Source of the DNA: Gambelia wislizenii
Lineage: Eukaryota > Chordata > Lepidosauria > Squamata > Crotaphytidae
Assembly: GCA_030847615.1 (NCBI GenBank)
Contig: JAUMIR010000005.1
Span: forward strand, 164,576,596 to 164,640,595
Length of the DNA stretch: 64,000 nt
Direction: 5' to 3'
This document shows, piece by piece, positions 23,896 to 36,106 of this stretch. The notes beneath the pieces were generated by a model. The model was not told where the DNA came from, searched no databases, and saw only the letters and a program-made list of their open reading frames with translations. Position numbers and translations under genes: made by a program. The number at the start of each line of letters is the position of its first letter. The stretch's first letter is position 1.

Positions 23896-24929
23896 TATTA
23901 TGTACATAAGATTGCCCCTTGTCTCCTGCCCCAGTTTCAATTTAGAGCATAATTGAAAACTTGGTGAAATGCAGGATAATGTTAAACATCAAGAAGAAAA
24001 CTGAAGGTTGGACCTTGAAAAGTCATTTTGGATATACTTCACAGAATATAGGATTTTAGTTTGCTTGGACATCAAAGCTACTAATGAAAATTCTTATTTG
24101 ATTGGGCACTGGCAGTTCATACCAACTTTGCTTTCACATGACATATTTCTAGTTAATGCTGATTTCCTGCTGTAGCTTTCTGACAAGCAATAGAAGACAA
24201 AACCCTACAGTAATGCTAGTTGTTCTTGAAGGGATCTTTAAGCCACTCATCTCTGGCCACATCATGTAATTTTTGATCTTCATGACTTATAGATTTAATT
24301 AGAGGGAGCTGTTTCCCCCCTTGTAGGTTGAAGGGCATTTACCATTGTGATAGTGCTTCATAGTCATCGTTGTCTCTTTACAAACATAAGGTGGCAATCA
24401 TATGAGCTTGATTCAGGGGAATGACACTCCATATTTCAAGGGTCACATCCTTGAACATAATTTGACTTGAAAGTGAGGTTTGCTTCCAGAAAACTCACTT
24501 TTAGCTGTTATGCAGTAAGAACAGATGGATGGTTGTCAAGCACTTATTTCTGCTGGGGCCCTCTATATTAACAGTGCCTTGATAGACCACATGATGGCAG
24601 ATGCAAAGTATCTTTTGAATGAAAATAACAAGCACTAGCCAGAGTTCATGACACATTGTGTGAGTGTTGGTATGTGTGAATGGAGGGTTGCTCAAGTAAT
24701 CGTGTTAGGGAAAGTCTTGGGGTGGGGTGGCTTCCAGATATTTTGGCCTACCATGATCATCAGCTCCACCATGCCACCCCATGTCTGCAGAACAGCTGTC
24801 TGTAGTCAAGGCCATAGGGGGAGAAAAAGTGAGAGGAAGACTTTTACATCTGGTCGGTATTGTGGTGCTATCCCCCCACCCCAGCCTGTGCTAGCTTCTT
24901 TAAGACAAATACCAATTCTTGAACAGAAC
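23896..24929. other. No recognised feature
   Basis: About 1 kb without an assignable element. Confidence 0.4.
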
Positions 24930-25120
24930 GTCAGTCTTGAATAGTGTCTCTTCCTATATATGCCTGCCTGAGGATTGAAGTCTGCTGGAGGAAGCCTCCT
25001 CTGTGTCCCACCAGTGTTACCCTGGTTGTGGAATACCCTCACATTTGAGTCCAATTTCGATTATACTGGTTTCATACCAGTGCCAAATAAAAACATGGAA
25101 CTTCTTTATTGCCACCTTTG
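24930..25120 (+). mobile_element. Probable L2-type LINE fragment
   Basis: TATATGCCTGCCTGAGGATT GAAGTCTGC and GGTTGTGGAATACCCTC resemble the late ORF2 segment of lizard L2-like elements. Short and decayed. Confidence 0.4.
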
Positions 25121-25141
25121 GAGCCTAATTGATTTCTTCCA

Positions 25142-25752
25142 AGGGGTTGTCTAAATGGTCAAAATAATCCTCACAGAATTCACTTAGAAATCAATCTGTC
25201 TTAATGGAAATACACATCAATGCATCATATTCAGAAGGGGAGGGCAGCTGAAAACTCCATAAACTGCAACCAGAGAGCCTTTGCGGCTTTTCTTGTAAGT
25301 TTTTTAAAAGCTCCGTAGAGAATGTGCATGTTGGCTTGTTCAGACAGTCACATTCACATCACTCCACTTTTCCATAGTAGAGACCGTGCAAGCTGGTTGG
25401 CCGGACAAGCATGGGGGTGGGGCTTGCAAACAGGTCAAGCGCCCGCTGCTGCCATATTGGATTTTCAGCTTAGTAATTGGTAAGGCGATAAAACAGTGAT
25501 CTTTTCCTCTTTCTCTATTTTTTTTAATAAATGTGAAATATCACTTGTGTGCACCATTAAAATATTTTTTTTTTTAAGTTTGGTGGTGACATATTTTAAA
25601 ACGCAAGTAATTCCCTCATGGCTGCCATCTTTGCAAGGGAGTATGTGAAGCTTATGGGGGGTGTAAAACCATTAAAAGAGGTTGCATCTGCTGTGAATTG
25701 CTACTACTGTGGAGCAATCCATCCCCCCCCCCTCATATAGATGAGAGCCCCT
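25142..25752 (+). mobile_element. Non-autonomous DNA element, family A copy 2
   Basis: Aligns in opposite orientation with 6694-7293. It starts AGGGGTTGTCTAAATGG and ends CATATAGATGAGAGCCCCT, giving an imperfect terminal inverted repeat. Interior landmarks are GCTGGTTGGCCGGACAAGCA and GCTGCTGCCATATTGGATTT. No transposase is encoded and no convincing target-site duplication is visible. Confidence 0.6.
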
Positions 25753-25799
25753 AATCTGTAAATGTGCATGATAATAAATGGTTTTAAACTGTTTTACAA

Positions 25800-25935
25800 A
25801 GTCTTGTTTAAACTTTCACGTTGTATAATATGCTGTTTATTTTTTATTGCTTTCTATTTGCTAAAATTTGGTTAAATTGTTTTTATGTATGCCACCATGA
25901 GATCTCATGACACAGGAAAGATAAAAAATGTTGTT
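25800..25935 (+). mobile_element. L2-type 3' tail fragment
   Basis: TGTATGCCACCATGAGATCT CATGACACAGGAAAGATAAA is the decayed L2 terminus. 25936-26372 holds nothing assignable. Confidence 0.45.
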
Positions 25936-26372
25936 ATAAGTGAATGAATTACTTGACTATTGGAGCTGTAGTCCAAAGCATATGGTGGGCCCACTTCTGC
26001 CCTACCTGAATGTAGGATTCATCAACCTCTCTTTCTGCCATTGGTGCAGATGTGGATAAGGCAACTGTGTGTGTTTTTACCCATCCTGTAGTCTTCTTTT
26101 GGCCTGCATGGGAAGAGACAACTTGAAAGACTTTATATTTGCAGGCCCTGAATCTTCACAATACAAATGGTTAAATATGGCTTGCTAGCTGCCTCAATGA
26201 TTGGACTGGAGTGCCTGGCCATGGGCTATGGAATGGTGTGCAACATATGTCTTCTTGTTGAAGCTGTGGCAAGAACAACAACTGTGTCCACATTCATAGC
26301 ATAGGTGTATGGGTGGAAAGAACATTCACAAAAGTTTGATTCTGCAATGAAAGAGAGGTTTCCTGATTGTTA

Positions 26373-27165
26373 GATTTTCCTTGTTTTTTTTCTGGGCTGT
26401 GAGGCCATGTTCTGGAATAGTTTCTTTCTGATGTTTCGCCTGCATCTGTGGCTGGCATCTTCAGAGAATGGTTGGGTAGGAGTGTGTCTGGGGTTTATAT
26501 GCTGTGAACCCCTGTAGGGGAGTATATGTAAATTTGTGTAATTGAATGGTTAGTTTCTGGGTATAGAAATGCAAGGCTCGTTAGTGTCTATTTGGCTGAT
26601 GGTTGGTTGATGGGCCATTATCTGCTGGAACTCCCCTTGTCCCTGGGTGGAATTCTTTTGTAAGTGTTGATTACAAAATTCTGGACCAGGCCAACAACTA
26701 TCATGTCAGAATGCACAGAGAAGCTATTGAAATCCACAAACAACTTCAACAGGAAAGACAACTTCAACGGGAAAGAAGAAACCTTAAAAGTAAACAAAAC
26801 CTGGCTCCCAGTTTTGAAATACAATAGAATTAAAACTCAACACTTACAAAAGAATTCCATCCAGGGACAAGGGGAGTTCCAGCAGATAATGGCCCATCAA
26901 CCAACCATCAGCCAGACACTAACGAGCCTTGCATTTCTATACCCAGAAACTAACCATTCAATTACACAAATTTACACATACTGTACTCCCCTACAGGGGT
27001 TCACAGCATATAAACCCCAGACACACTCCTACCCAACCATTCTCTGAAGATGCCAGCCACAGATGCAGGTGAAACGTCAGAAACAAACTATTCCAGAACA
27101 CGGCTTCACAGCCTGGAAAAAAAACAAGGAAAATCTATGGATGCTGGCTGTGAAAGCCTTTGACT
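26373..27165. mobile_element. Penelope-like element with inverted termini
   Basis: The left arm (26373 to about 26675) and right arm (about 26835-27165) are inverted copies, sharing for example CATCTGTGGCTGGCATCTTC AGAGAATGG, CAGCATATAAACCCCAGACA (right) and CAAGGGGAGTTCCAGCAGAT (right). The right arm ends CTGTGAAAGCCTTTGACTTC, complementary to the left end of the element at 44812. Between the arms lies a coding remnant of Penelope type (separate entry). Inverted terminal repeats are a known arrangement for Penelope-like elements. Confidence 0.75.
26690..26840 (+). pseudogene. Penelope GIY-YIG-type C-terminal remnant
   Basis: Two overlapping frames together show HREAIEIHK followed, after a +1 shift near 26740, by NNFNRKDNFNGKEETLKVNK TWLPVL. 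In Penelope-like elements the C-terminus of the GIY-YIG endonuclease ends in an REAIEI..H..NFN..D...L...W.P.L pattern, and this matches it. Only about 50 residues remain of a protein normally near 800 residues. The reverse transcriptase and the GIY/YIG catalytic residues are gone, so it is inert. The domain call is from remembered family patterns. Confidence 0.65.
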
Positions 27166-28720
27166 TCACACGGTTTCCTGATTGCTGAGAAAGTCCAGTG
27201 ATGAAACTCTATATGTAGCAGGATCTTCACTCGTGGGACTTCTTCTGTACAAAGTTCACCTATGATCAGCCACATGGTGTGTATGTGTGTGTGCATGTGC
27301 ACACACATGCGCATGCAAAAAATATAGTTTTCTATCCAGGACACAATTGTTTGCTCTTTCCTTGGAAAGAAGCATATGTGGATTTTTGCTTATATTCTAT
27401 CCATACTCCTTCACTGATTCCTTGTTTTAAGCTCTTCACTGATTCCTCAGCCCTGAACAGATATGAATGGCTTGAGATTGCAAATCCATTGAGGGAAGTT
27501 GATGCAGCTGAAAAGAGCACAGCTTCCCTGGGAAGGACTTCCACCTCCTTTTACCCCACTCCCCCTGCTCTGGATGATCTTCAAGTTAGGTCTGCACTGT
27601 TAATTGGTGTTAATAGGTAAATGGCCTGTTATATCTTATTCTTTTTTAAAAAATCACTAAACTGCACACCTATTATAAAGACTTTGCATCTCATTTTGTA
27701 GCCATTACTATGTTTCCCCTTGATTATGCTTCTCTTAGCTAGTACCTTTCACATCAGCAAGTTGTCATATAATGATGATTTAAAGACAGGCTCCTGGGAG
27801 AGATTTTTAGGCAGCCAATTTTAGCTAGTTTTAGAAGACGATAAAGTGTTGGAGAAACAATTTTGAGAAATTACAGGAATTTGTCCTACTTAAAAATGCA
27901 GAAAAGAGTTAATGTTTGCAACATACATATTTTCTCACTGTTATATTGTATTTGTATATCACACATTTTTAGCTGCTCTTTAGCTTCTGTTGTTGACTTA
28001 ATAGCTACACGCACAGTAATTGGCACTTCACTTTTCCATGACTGTGTTCATTGATTTCCTCCTCTTTCCCTCCATTAAATTTTCTTTACTAGTAGATGTT
28101 TAAGACAAAAATGCATTAAATCTAGAGGGATATATGTGTTTTTGTGTTTGGAGAGCACAGAGGCTTACAGTGGAAATGTTTTATTACAGTTTGCTAGATA
28201 CACTCACTTTGTTTATACCTTTGAAACCATACTGTCTTATGTTTTTATATCAGCCTTGTTTAGTTAGTCTATATACACTCAGCTAAACCATTAGGTATTT
28301 AGAAAAAAAGTGATATGCTAATCCAATTATACTGAAACATATGTCATGACCAAAGTAGATATTCTCATTGTAGAGTGTGTGAACTTTAAATTCTTACAAT
28401 ACAATATTATACAGTATAAAGCCATCCAATATGCTGTAAATAATTAAGCTTTTTAGGCAGTGAACCTAACATTCCAAGGAAGAGGAAGAAGAAAGGGATT
28501 AACAGTTCCATCTGGCTGCTTATCCCTTCCATTCTTTTAGTAGCCCATTTTGGTTCAGTACTCCTATCATGGTAGGCTTGCTAGCTTTTATGAAGTCTGA
28601 GAAAGAAGATGGCCAATTACTTTACACCTTTTCCTCTTCATACTGATTGTAATATATTATAGCCTTAGTTATCAATGTGGTCTAACAAAACATAGTATAA
28701 AGACAACAGTTCATTTAATA
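27166..28720. other. No recognised feature
   Basis: A GT/CA microsatellite at 27278-27308 and otherwise AT-rich sequence; no assignable repeat or exon. Confidence 0.4.
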
Positions 28721-28888
28721 CAGGGATGGGCAGAATGCAGCCTGCGGGCCACATGCAGTTCCACAAAGCCATTTTTGTGGCCTCCAAGGGTCGTATATAT
28801 AGAGGGGGGGATCCTCCAAATGCACTCTAGGGGGTAAAGAGGGTATTTCCACTACATTTGTAGGCCCCTTGGAATCAAAAATATTTTT

Positions 28889-28944
<56 letters not shown>

Positions 28945-29148
28945 TATATATATATATTTGCCCCCAAATGTTACAAAATGTCCACCAGTATGGATGGGGT
29001 GCATTTCTGCCACATTTTACAGGCCATCTGGGCCAATCTATGCCCAGGAGGGGCCTTTTTGAGACCTAAACATTTTGAAAATGCTTCCATATCCCATAGA
29101 ACCACTTGGGGGCTAATGCCCCCTAGTTTCCACAGTTGCCTATCCCTA
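28721..29148. mobile_element. hAT-like MITE
   Basis: It starts CAGGGATGGGCAGAATGCAG and ends CACAGTTGCCTATCCCTA, a terminal inverted repeat of the CAGGGATGGGCA type. Flanks ATTTAATA (28713-28720) and GTTGAATA (29149-29156) agree at six of eight positions, consistent with an old hAT target-site duplication. Same family as 14668. Confidence 0.7.
28892..28957. repeat. (TA)n microsatellite
   Basis: About 65 bp of nearly pure TA with a short CA interruption, inside the hAT-like element. Confidence 0.95.
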
Positions 29149-29881
29149 GTTGAATAAGTAATTTTTTCCCTGTTCTGTGACTTTATGAATTAGTGTTTTA
29201 TTTCTCCCTTGTTCAGATGTCTAGTGTAATGGTTTTGCCAGCAGTGATGTATTGACATTTGGGTGATATGAGTGATATATCATTCAGCTGCTGTATTTAT
29301 CTTCAGAAATGGTTCTTTGTTCCATTTTATGTTATTTTCATCTATTTATTTTTAGACACTTTGAATTTAGCAGAAAAGAAGAGTAAAAATCACCATCTGT
29401 ACCATCAAATTGAGGTGGGTAGACAAATGAATTCAAAGTAGGGATGCAACTGTTCACTACTTTTGCTCTTGAAAGAAGCAACAAATACTTTAGTAATTGT
29501 CTTCATGTTGTGGAAAGTCTTAGGAAATTGCACAGCTTATGAAAACTATTTGCAATTCAAGACTTACTCTGCTCAAAATTTGCACATGTATTTTTGCACA
29601 AAACCCAGCATTTCATAGTAATTTTTGTGCAAAAAAAAGCTAATTCCTGTTCAGAATACGTTGTGAGAATATTCGGTGTAGAATTCATTCATGTTTTTCA
29701 TGCAAAATACTGCATTTTCTGTGCAGATATCAACATTTTCTGTTCAAAAAATGCACAGAACAATTCCCAAACAGTGGAGATTCTTGTCACTACAGGATTC
29801 TCTTCATCAGGGTTTCCTGACACTTGAGAAATATGCTTTCCATCCCTAATTCAAATTTATAAGCCGGGGCAGGAATCATTT

Positions 29882-29970
29882 GTCCCTCCAGATGTTGTAT
29901 GACTGCAAGTCCTAGCCATCATACCTATTGATGAGGAAAGTTGGAAGTTGTAGTCCCAATACATCTGAAG
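29882..29970. mobile_element. Small palindromic hAT-like MITE
   Basis: CCTCCAGATGTTGTATGACT and GAAGTTGTAGTCCCAATACA TCTG are the two complementary halves of the same small element type as 14495. 29149-29881 shows nothing else. Confidence 0.6.
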
Positions 29971-30080
29971 GGCTGCATGATATCCACTCCAGTGTAAATG
30001 TGAGAGTTATGGTACTGATAATATTCATATAACTTCTGAAACCTCTGAAACTGCATTGACAACCAGGTGGGAGGGTAAGG

Positions 30081-30255
30081 CATCACTAGCTCAATGGTTG
30101 AATGCAAACTTTGCATGCAAAAGGCCCTATGTTTTGTCCTTAACATCCATAGGTAGAGGGTAATCTTGTTTGAAACCCCATAGTGCCATTTCTAGTAAAC
30201 ATCAACATCACTGTACTTGAATAGTAGTCTGCTTCAGTATAAGGCAATGTGGGTA
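30081..30255 (+). mobile_element. tRNA-derived SINE, second family
   Basis: The head has A box TAGCTCAATGGTTGAATGC and a weak B box in TGTTTTGTCC; TTTGCATGCAAAAGGCCC lies between. It ends TCTGCTTCAGTATAAGGCAA TGT, the 3' signature of a different, widespread squamate SINE. Confidence 0.7.
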
Positions 30256-30529
30256 CCTAAGAGTAGGACAAGTGCTATGCTGAAAGTGTGTAGCAGAGTT
30301 CAGGACTACTATGACAGGCATCAGTGATGCCAGATCCTTCCCTCCAGGAGAAGTGTCCCTTGCTCCCTGGCCCAGGGGATCCACCACAGGATAGCTCTCA
30401 AATAAGAACATAAAAAATAGGTATTATCACCACAGTTGTTGTCCTTATCCTAGCTTCAGAGAAAGTGAAAAATACCCCTGCCTTTTCTTCCATGTCTTAC
30501 TAAAAGTCTTGGAGAGGAATGGTGTCTTC

Positions 30530-30600
30530 TCTAACTTAAGGGTCTTCCACTTTGGGAGAAAGGCAGCATATAAATGAAATGAAACAAATCTAACAAACAA
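30530..30600 (+). mobile_element. L2-type 3' tail
   Basis: CTTTGGGAGAAAGGCAGCAT ATAAATGAAATGAAA is the L2 terminus with a degenerate tail. Confidence 0.55.
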
Positions 30601-31069
30601 ACTTGCAGAAAACTTTGGAGAAGCAACTGGAGGAATGCTTTCTGCTTTGACCCTTCTCCAAAGGTTTCTCCAAGATGCTGCTTCTCCCTCTCTCCACCAT
30701 CCCTCTGTACTTGTTAGATGGCTAAATGGAGTGGGGGAGATTTCATTTTCATTTGTAGAAAATCACAAAAGGAAAGAAGTGGCTGGTATTGTTTTCACTC
30801 ATTTTGCCTTCTATAAATCGGGCGGGTGGGGAAGATACTTTCCTTCTCTTTTGAGCTCTTTCACAGATATGGAGATTTTGCAAGGAAGGTAGGATTGTGC
30901 CGAACACCTTGGAAAAAGACAGAAACAATGGAAGGAATGCTGGCTCTTCCTACCTTTCTTCAGAACTTTCTGCTGGAGACTGCATTTTCTTACAGCTCTC
31001 AGTGTTTGCTGGAGGGTTACACTTTCTGGTCAGTGGGCTGGTTTTGAGAGAGTCATGAGCACTTTCTTT

Positions 31070-31150
31070 CTATATTATTCATTTATTTCATTGATATGCT
31101 GCCTTTCTCCAGGAGCAAAACCCAAGGCAGCTCACAAAAACTCTCACAAA
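31070..31150 (-). mobile_element. L2-type 3' tail
   Basis: On the minus strand: GTGAGCTGCCTTGGGTTTTG CTCCTGGAGAAAGGCAGCAT ATC, followed by an AAT-rich tail. 31151-32670 holds no assignable element. Confidence 0.6.
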
Positions 31151-32670
31151 ATAGCTGGTGAGGCTCAAAGATAATTAATTTTAGTTCAGTTCAAAGATCA
31201 GGTCTGATCCCAAATGCCAGATCACTTATTTCCTCCCACAACCCTCCACCTCAAATCTATTTCATGGGTGGTAAACTGGTGATATTTAAAGAAATATATC
31301 TGAAACACCCTCTTGCCAATGGTGACTGTTGGTTTGCTTGTCAATCACATGATGAATCTCTTCTGGGTTTTAGCGTATGCTTTTAAAGAGCTGTTCAAGA
31401 TGATGACTCCTATCCCCAAAAGTGATTCAGTACCAGAGATAGCTCCTTTAACCTTCAGATTAAATCCCAGGGCAGATTCATCACTGGAAGCCATTAGCTG
31501 CCACTGCCACCTGCACTACACACCAGTACACATAAATGCTCAGGCAAAACTTACCTATACAGTACACACTACAACACACTGAATAAAACAAAGTGTGTGC
31601 ACACAGATCTCAGGCAAAACAGCCTGTTTTATTCTATATCACACCTAATGACCTCTCAATAATGATCCTTTCATCTCCCACCGTACAGATTTTTTTCCCC
31701 ATTCTGGAGGGTGGGCATGCTTCAAAGTGAAGCTGTGGGCTGGAGCCCACCCATTGCTTTCTGTTTCTAAGAACACCTTTGTGGTCCACATTGTACCCCA
31801 AAGCATTCTTGTAAGTATGCTGCTAGAAGTAATCATGACACTTTGCAGAATACTATATTTCTAGGTGTTGTTTTTTGTGAGTAACAGCTAAGGAAGATGA
31901 TGTCATAAATACTGTAAAACCACATGTAAAATGTAAATTAGTATATGAAGCTAATAAGGGGGTATTTGAAGTGCATTTAGCTGGTGTGAAAATGGACATG
32001 TTGACTATGATGTAATTCACTCTGTGTGTATGTGTGTTTTATTGAGTACACTAATTCTAACCCTAAAATGCAGAGTTTTGTGGAGCTGCTGTTTCAGGAT
32101 TTGATGCTTTGGTCAGCACAAGATAGATTTCTCATTAACAGTTCAGTGTACCCAATTTTGCCCAATCTAAACTTATTGCTTTAGGAAGAACAAGATGCTT
32201 ACAGAATCTGTTGAAGAGAAGCCGTTTAGGTCATCCATTTACTGCCTTTCTAGGAATTGACTGAGACACTCTTTAATTCTTTTGAGCATGTATGCACAGA
32301 GCAGCACAAAACTTAGTGAAATAAACAGAGGAGTGCCCTCTTTAAATGGATTGTAACCTCTTGAGCTTAACCGGAGGTCACTAGCAAAAAGAAAGCAATC
32401 CTGGGAAATCTGGAACATTATACACATTGCTACATAGTTCAATAGGACTGTGGTGTATGTGGTCATATACTGGCCATGGCATACTAACAGATGTGTGATG
32501 TAGGAGGAAAAGCAGTTAAATCACTTTTTGTATATGAATTCAATACTTCGGAAGAGGAGAGAGAAAAGCTTGTACCATACTGTGAGCAGCAAAACATCAT
32601 TTGGATGAGAAAAAAGGAAGTATAAATAGCAACAATTACTGCCACGTCTTGACATTTTGCGTGATCTGAA

Positions 32671-32790
32671 AAACAACAACAACAACAACAACAGAGTTGT
32701 TGTGAGGATAAAATAATAGGGAGTGAAGCATGCTCTATACCTTGAATGCTTTATGAGAATGGCAAAATGTAGATGTAACAAATAGTACTG
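32671..32790 (+). mobile_element. SINE/L2 tail with (AAC)n
   Basis: An (AAC)n run at 32673-32693 precedes GAGTTGTTGTGAGGATAAAA, then a decayed tail. This is the 3' half of a squamate SINE whose tail resembles L2. Confidence 0.45.
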
Positions 32791-34184
32791 TACTGGACAG
32801 TTAGCAGGGGCTAATTCAGCCAGGCCCCAGTAGTATCCATGATATGTTTGCTCCTTTTACTGGCTGGCATTGCCTGAGGTCAGCCATAAGAAAGCAAAAA
32901 CCTCACCCCTCACCCACTTTAAAACATAAATGGCAATGATCTGGTCATTCTACTTCCTGTCACTAGGTAGCAGCCAACGTAAAACTTACCCATAAGAAAT
33001 AAACCACAAAGAAAATAGCACCCTATCTGGATAAATGAGTACTGGTTGATGTAAACTCAACACCCTGCTTTGGTCATTAGAGTTCTAGTTAGTTTTCAGG
33101 TACCGCTTCTGCTTCTGACTGGCAAGCCACCATTCCTGCTAAAGGGCTCCTAGCTACTAGCTTTACTCCTAGTTTCCATATCATCTCCATTCCCTCCTAG
33201 TGGAGGAACCCCTTTTATTTGGTTCTTTTTCACTTAGACCCACCACTGTGAAAGATCATGTTCATTGTTATTTTGTTAGTCTGGGTGAGGGAATGGCAGC
33301 AGTTATCTAGCTATATCAACAGGTGGTAGATAGTTTAGACATATATTGCCACATAATTTAAAACTTGATTCTGGCTGAAAGATGCAACCTTTTTAATATA
33401 AAAAGAAAAGGATGGGAGGAGAAAAAGATCTAAGTGTACCTTTAAGAATGACTGGTTTTTATTTTAGCCTGAATATCAGGTGTGATATTAAAGCCTCAGG
33501 TTATTAAGCTGTTATTTATACAGCACAGTTGTGGGAGTGGGATGAAATATTGTAATAGCATACAGAAAGATACAAATTGTGACCCTCACCCAATGGACTG
33601 TGTGAAGTAATATAGGTATTTCAGATCTTTGTAGCAGTCAGTTAGTATGACATGTGAAAGCAATAAACCTACTTACCAAAAGTCAGTTCTCTTGGGATCA
33701 ATGTTACTTGAGTTAAACATTCTAGTTAAGCATTTCCAGGCAAGATAAGTGGTTGTTTGTCTATAGAGTCTATATAGACTTTATTTTTCTCTTCTTGCAC
33801 CTTGGAGCTAATGAATTTCTAGTAATTTCAGTCAAGAATTTCAGAATCTGAATACAATGCAGAATGTTCCTTTCTTTATTTATTTTCAGTCATTTATTTC
33901 TGGTAGAAATGAAAAGCATAGCAGGGAGAGTTTGCTGGGGCCAGCCTTACTAGTGCCCAGAATCCATGTGTACAGAGTTTCCTTTATATAGGAGATTGGA
34001 AGATATGGAATGTTTGTAGACTTCTATGCAAATAAGATCTTAAACATATGAAACATATAAAGTTGTAGTTTTCCCATGTAATGGGGATGGGATAAGGACC
34101 ACTGGGTGCTACCCAAATCCTTTTGTTCATTTCTGCCTTCTCTGGACAACTGACTGGATTACTGCTGTAGCTATAGAAAACATA
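32791..34184. other. No recognised feature
   Basis: 1.4 kb without assignable repeat or exon. Confidence 0.4.
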
Positions 34185-34330
34185 TTCAGTAGCCATGTTG
34201 GCCATGCAGCAAAAGGCATCATAATTCAAAATCCACAAACCTTTATTGGCCAACCAAAATGCACAAAATACATCATGCCAGCATTCAAAGCTCCACTTGC
34301 TTCTCCATCAGGCAAAGGTGTTAAAATCAT
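34185..34330 (-). mobile_element. Penelope-like terminal fragment, third family
   Basis: On the minus strand: CCTGATGGAGAAGCAAGTGG AGCTTTGAATGC, then GGCCAATAAAGGTTTGTGGA and GGCCAACATGGCTACTGAAT. The order (CTGATG-type core, AATAAAGG, closing AACATGGCTAC) parallels the fragment at 1548-1760. The first block is a decayed hammerhead-like core. Confidence 0.5.
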
Positions 34331-35689
34331 ACAGGGGAGGAAAAATGATAGTTCTGGAGTCACAGGTAGATTGGTAGGTAGAGATATTCTAAGCTTTTTC
34401 ATTAGACTTGTTCCATAATGCAAGTGGAACCATTCCTAATCCGTGGTACCATGGTGATGTTCAGTTTCCTGGATCTTATTCAGTTGTATTTTCAGACACA
34501 GCTTTTGACACTATAGTTAGTTTATTAGTTTTTCATAAGCTTTAACCTTATTATTCCTAGCAAAGAAGGTATCCATAAATACTGCCATGATTAAGATGAT
34601 ATATCTTCATTGAAATGGTTTTTATTAGTACCTTTTTATTGCTTTGTAAACATAGATGCTAAAAATTAGACACATTGATGCATTTAACAGTTGAGTAATA
34701 ATTTCTGTAACTCTGTTATGTGCATTTTTCATTGTAAAGATTATATTATTATTTCAGGATCAAGTTTCTGTTTTAATGTTTATTTTATGCCATTTATTCA
34801 CAGTGTCTCTGAAGATAATACCTTGTAAATATTATGTGCACAAAATGCTTTAGGATTTCTGAGCACCAGTTTCAGGGTTTGTCTTTTCTTTTTTCTTTTT
34901 TTCCCTTTGGCATTGCCCTTCAACTCCTTCTGCTGTGAGATTAAGCATGGAAAGAAGAACTATTAAAGTCAGTGGGTCATACTACCAGGTAAATGTACTT
35001 TATGGCCAGTTTGTCAGAAGGGATGTTATACAACATTGCTAATTTGCTAGAAATTCCAGCATGGCATTCCCATGGTGCTGAAATGACAATACTGTATACA
35101 TTAATACGGATAGCACACCATGCTGCAGACTACGTATGAGTCACACAAAACCACAGATTTTGTTGGATTGAGAATTTAGTGTTATTGAGTAGCATATGAA
35201 TTATTTCAGTAATTTTTTTAAAAAAAAAACTTAAATGCTTAAGAAATGTTTAGGGAAAAAAATTCAAAATGCTTCTTATTCCTCCTGGGAAGCAAACTAG
35301 TCCCAACTAGAATAGAACCACTGAATCAATTGGCTTTATATAAAATTCACTTACCATTCAGAAACTGATTCCCTGGATCTGTCCTAAGCTGGGATTCACC
35401 ACCAGATTTAGGCCAATAAGATTACGGGATGATGGAATTCCTCCTTGTCAGATATTCATATAATTCTCAATTTTAGAAGCTGATATGGGGAACAGGCATA
35501 CACTCATTATGCCATTTTACCTTATTTCCTATTATATGAGGCATTTTGTCATCCCATGGAGGTATTGCTGCATGTGGAGACAGAAGAGTGGATTTGTATT
35601 TTGGTGGAAAGCTTGAAGATAAATTACAAATTTAAATATTTGTCCTTGGTGCAATGGACATATGGGGATGGACATATGGGACATATGGG
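34331..35689. other. No recognised feature
   Basis: AT-rich, no named element. A small internal duplication of GGACATATGGG lies at 35652-35690. Confidence 0.4.
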
Positions 35690-35879
35690 ACTTACATTTT
35701 TTCCTCAGTAATTTTATTAGAATTTTCTACATAGACTAAAATTTAAACAGAAAAAACAACAACAGAAAAGTGGGGGACAGAAATAGAGAAAGACAAAGAA
35801 AAAAGAAAAAATCTAAAGAACAAAGTACAAAGAAATATAAAAATGACTTCTGATTTTCTTTTTGGCAATTATATATAAA

Positions 35880-36106
35880 CAGTTGGCCCTCTGTATCCAC
35901 AGGTTCTGTGTCCACAGATTCAACTAACCACATCCTGGAAATATTTGGGGGGTTGGAATCCAGAAAGCAACCTTGCTATTTGCCATTTTATATAAGGGTT
36001 GCCATTTTACTGTGTGAATATATATTGTGCAACTTGCATATCCATGGATTTTGGAATCCATAGGGGGTCCTTGAACTAAACCCCAGAGGATACTGAGGGC
36101 CCATTG
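35880..36106. mobile_element. Tigger-like MITE in L1
   Basis: Termini CAGTTGGCCCTCTGTATCC and the complement of GGATACTGAGGGCCCATTG. A TA follows the right end; the left flank reads AA, so one TSD base has changed. The internal GCCATTTTATATAAGGGTTG block is typical of this MITE. It sits in the L1 3' UTR. Confidence 0.85.

Noticed and set aside
26603..27047. Long plus-strand frames (74 and 127 codons) as a host gene
   Set aside because: Only the central ~50 residues match a family (Penelope endonuclease); the rest is the complement of the left arm.
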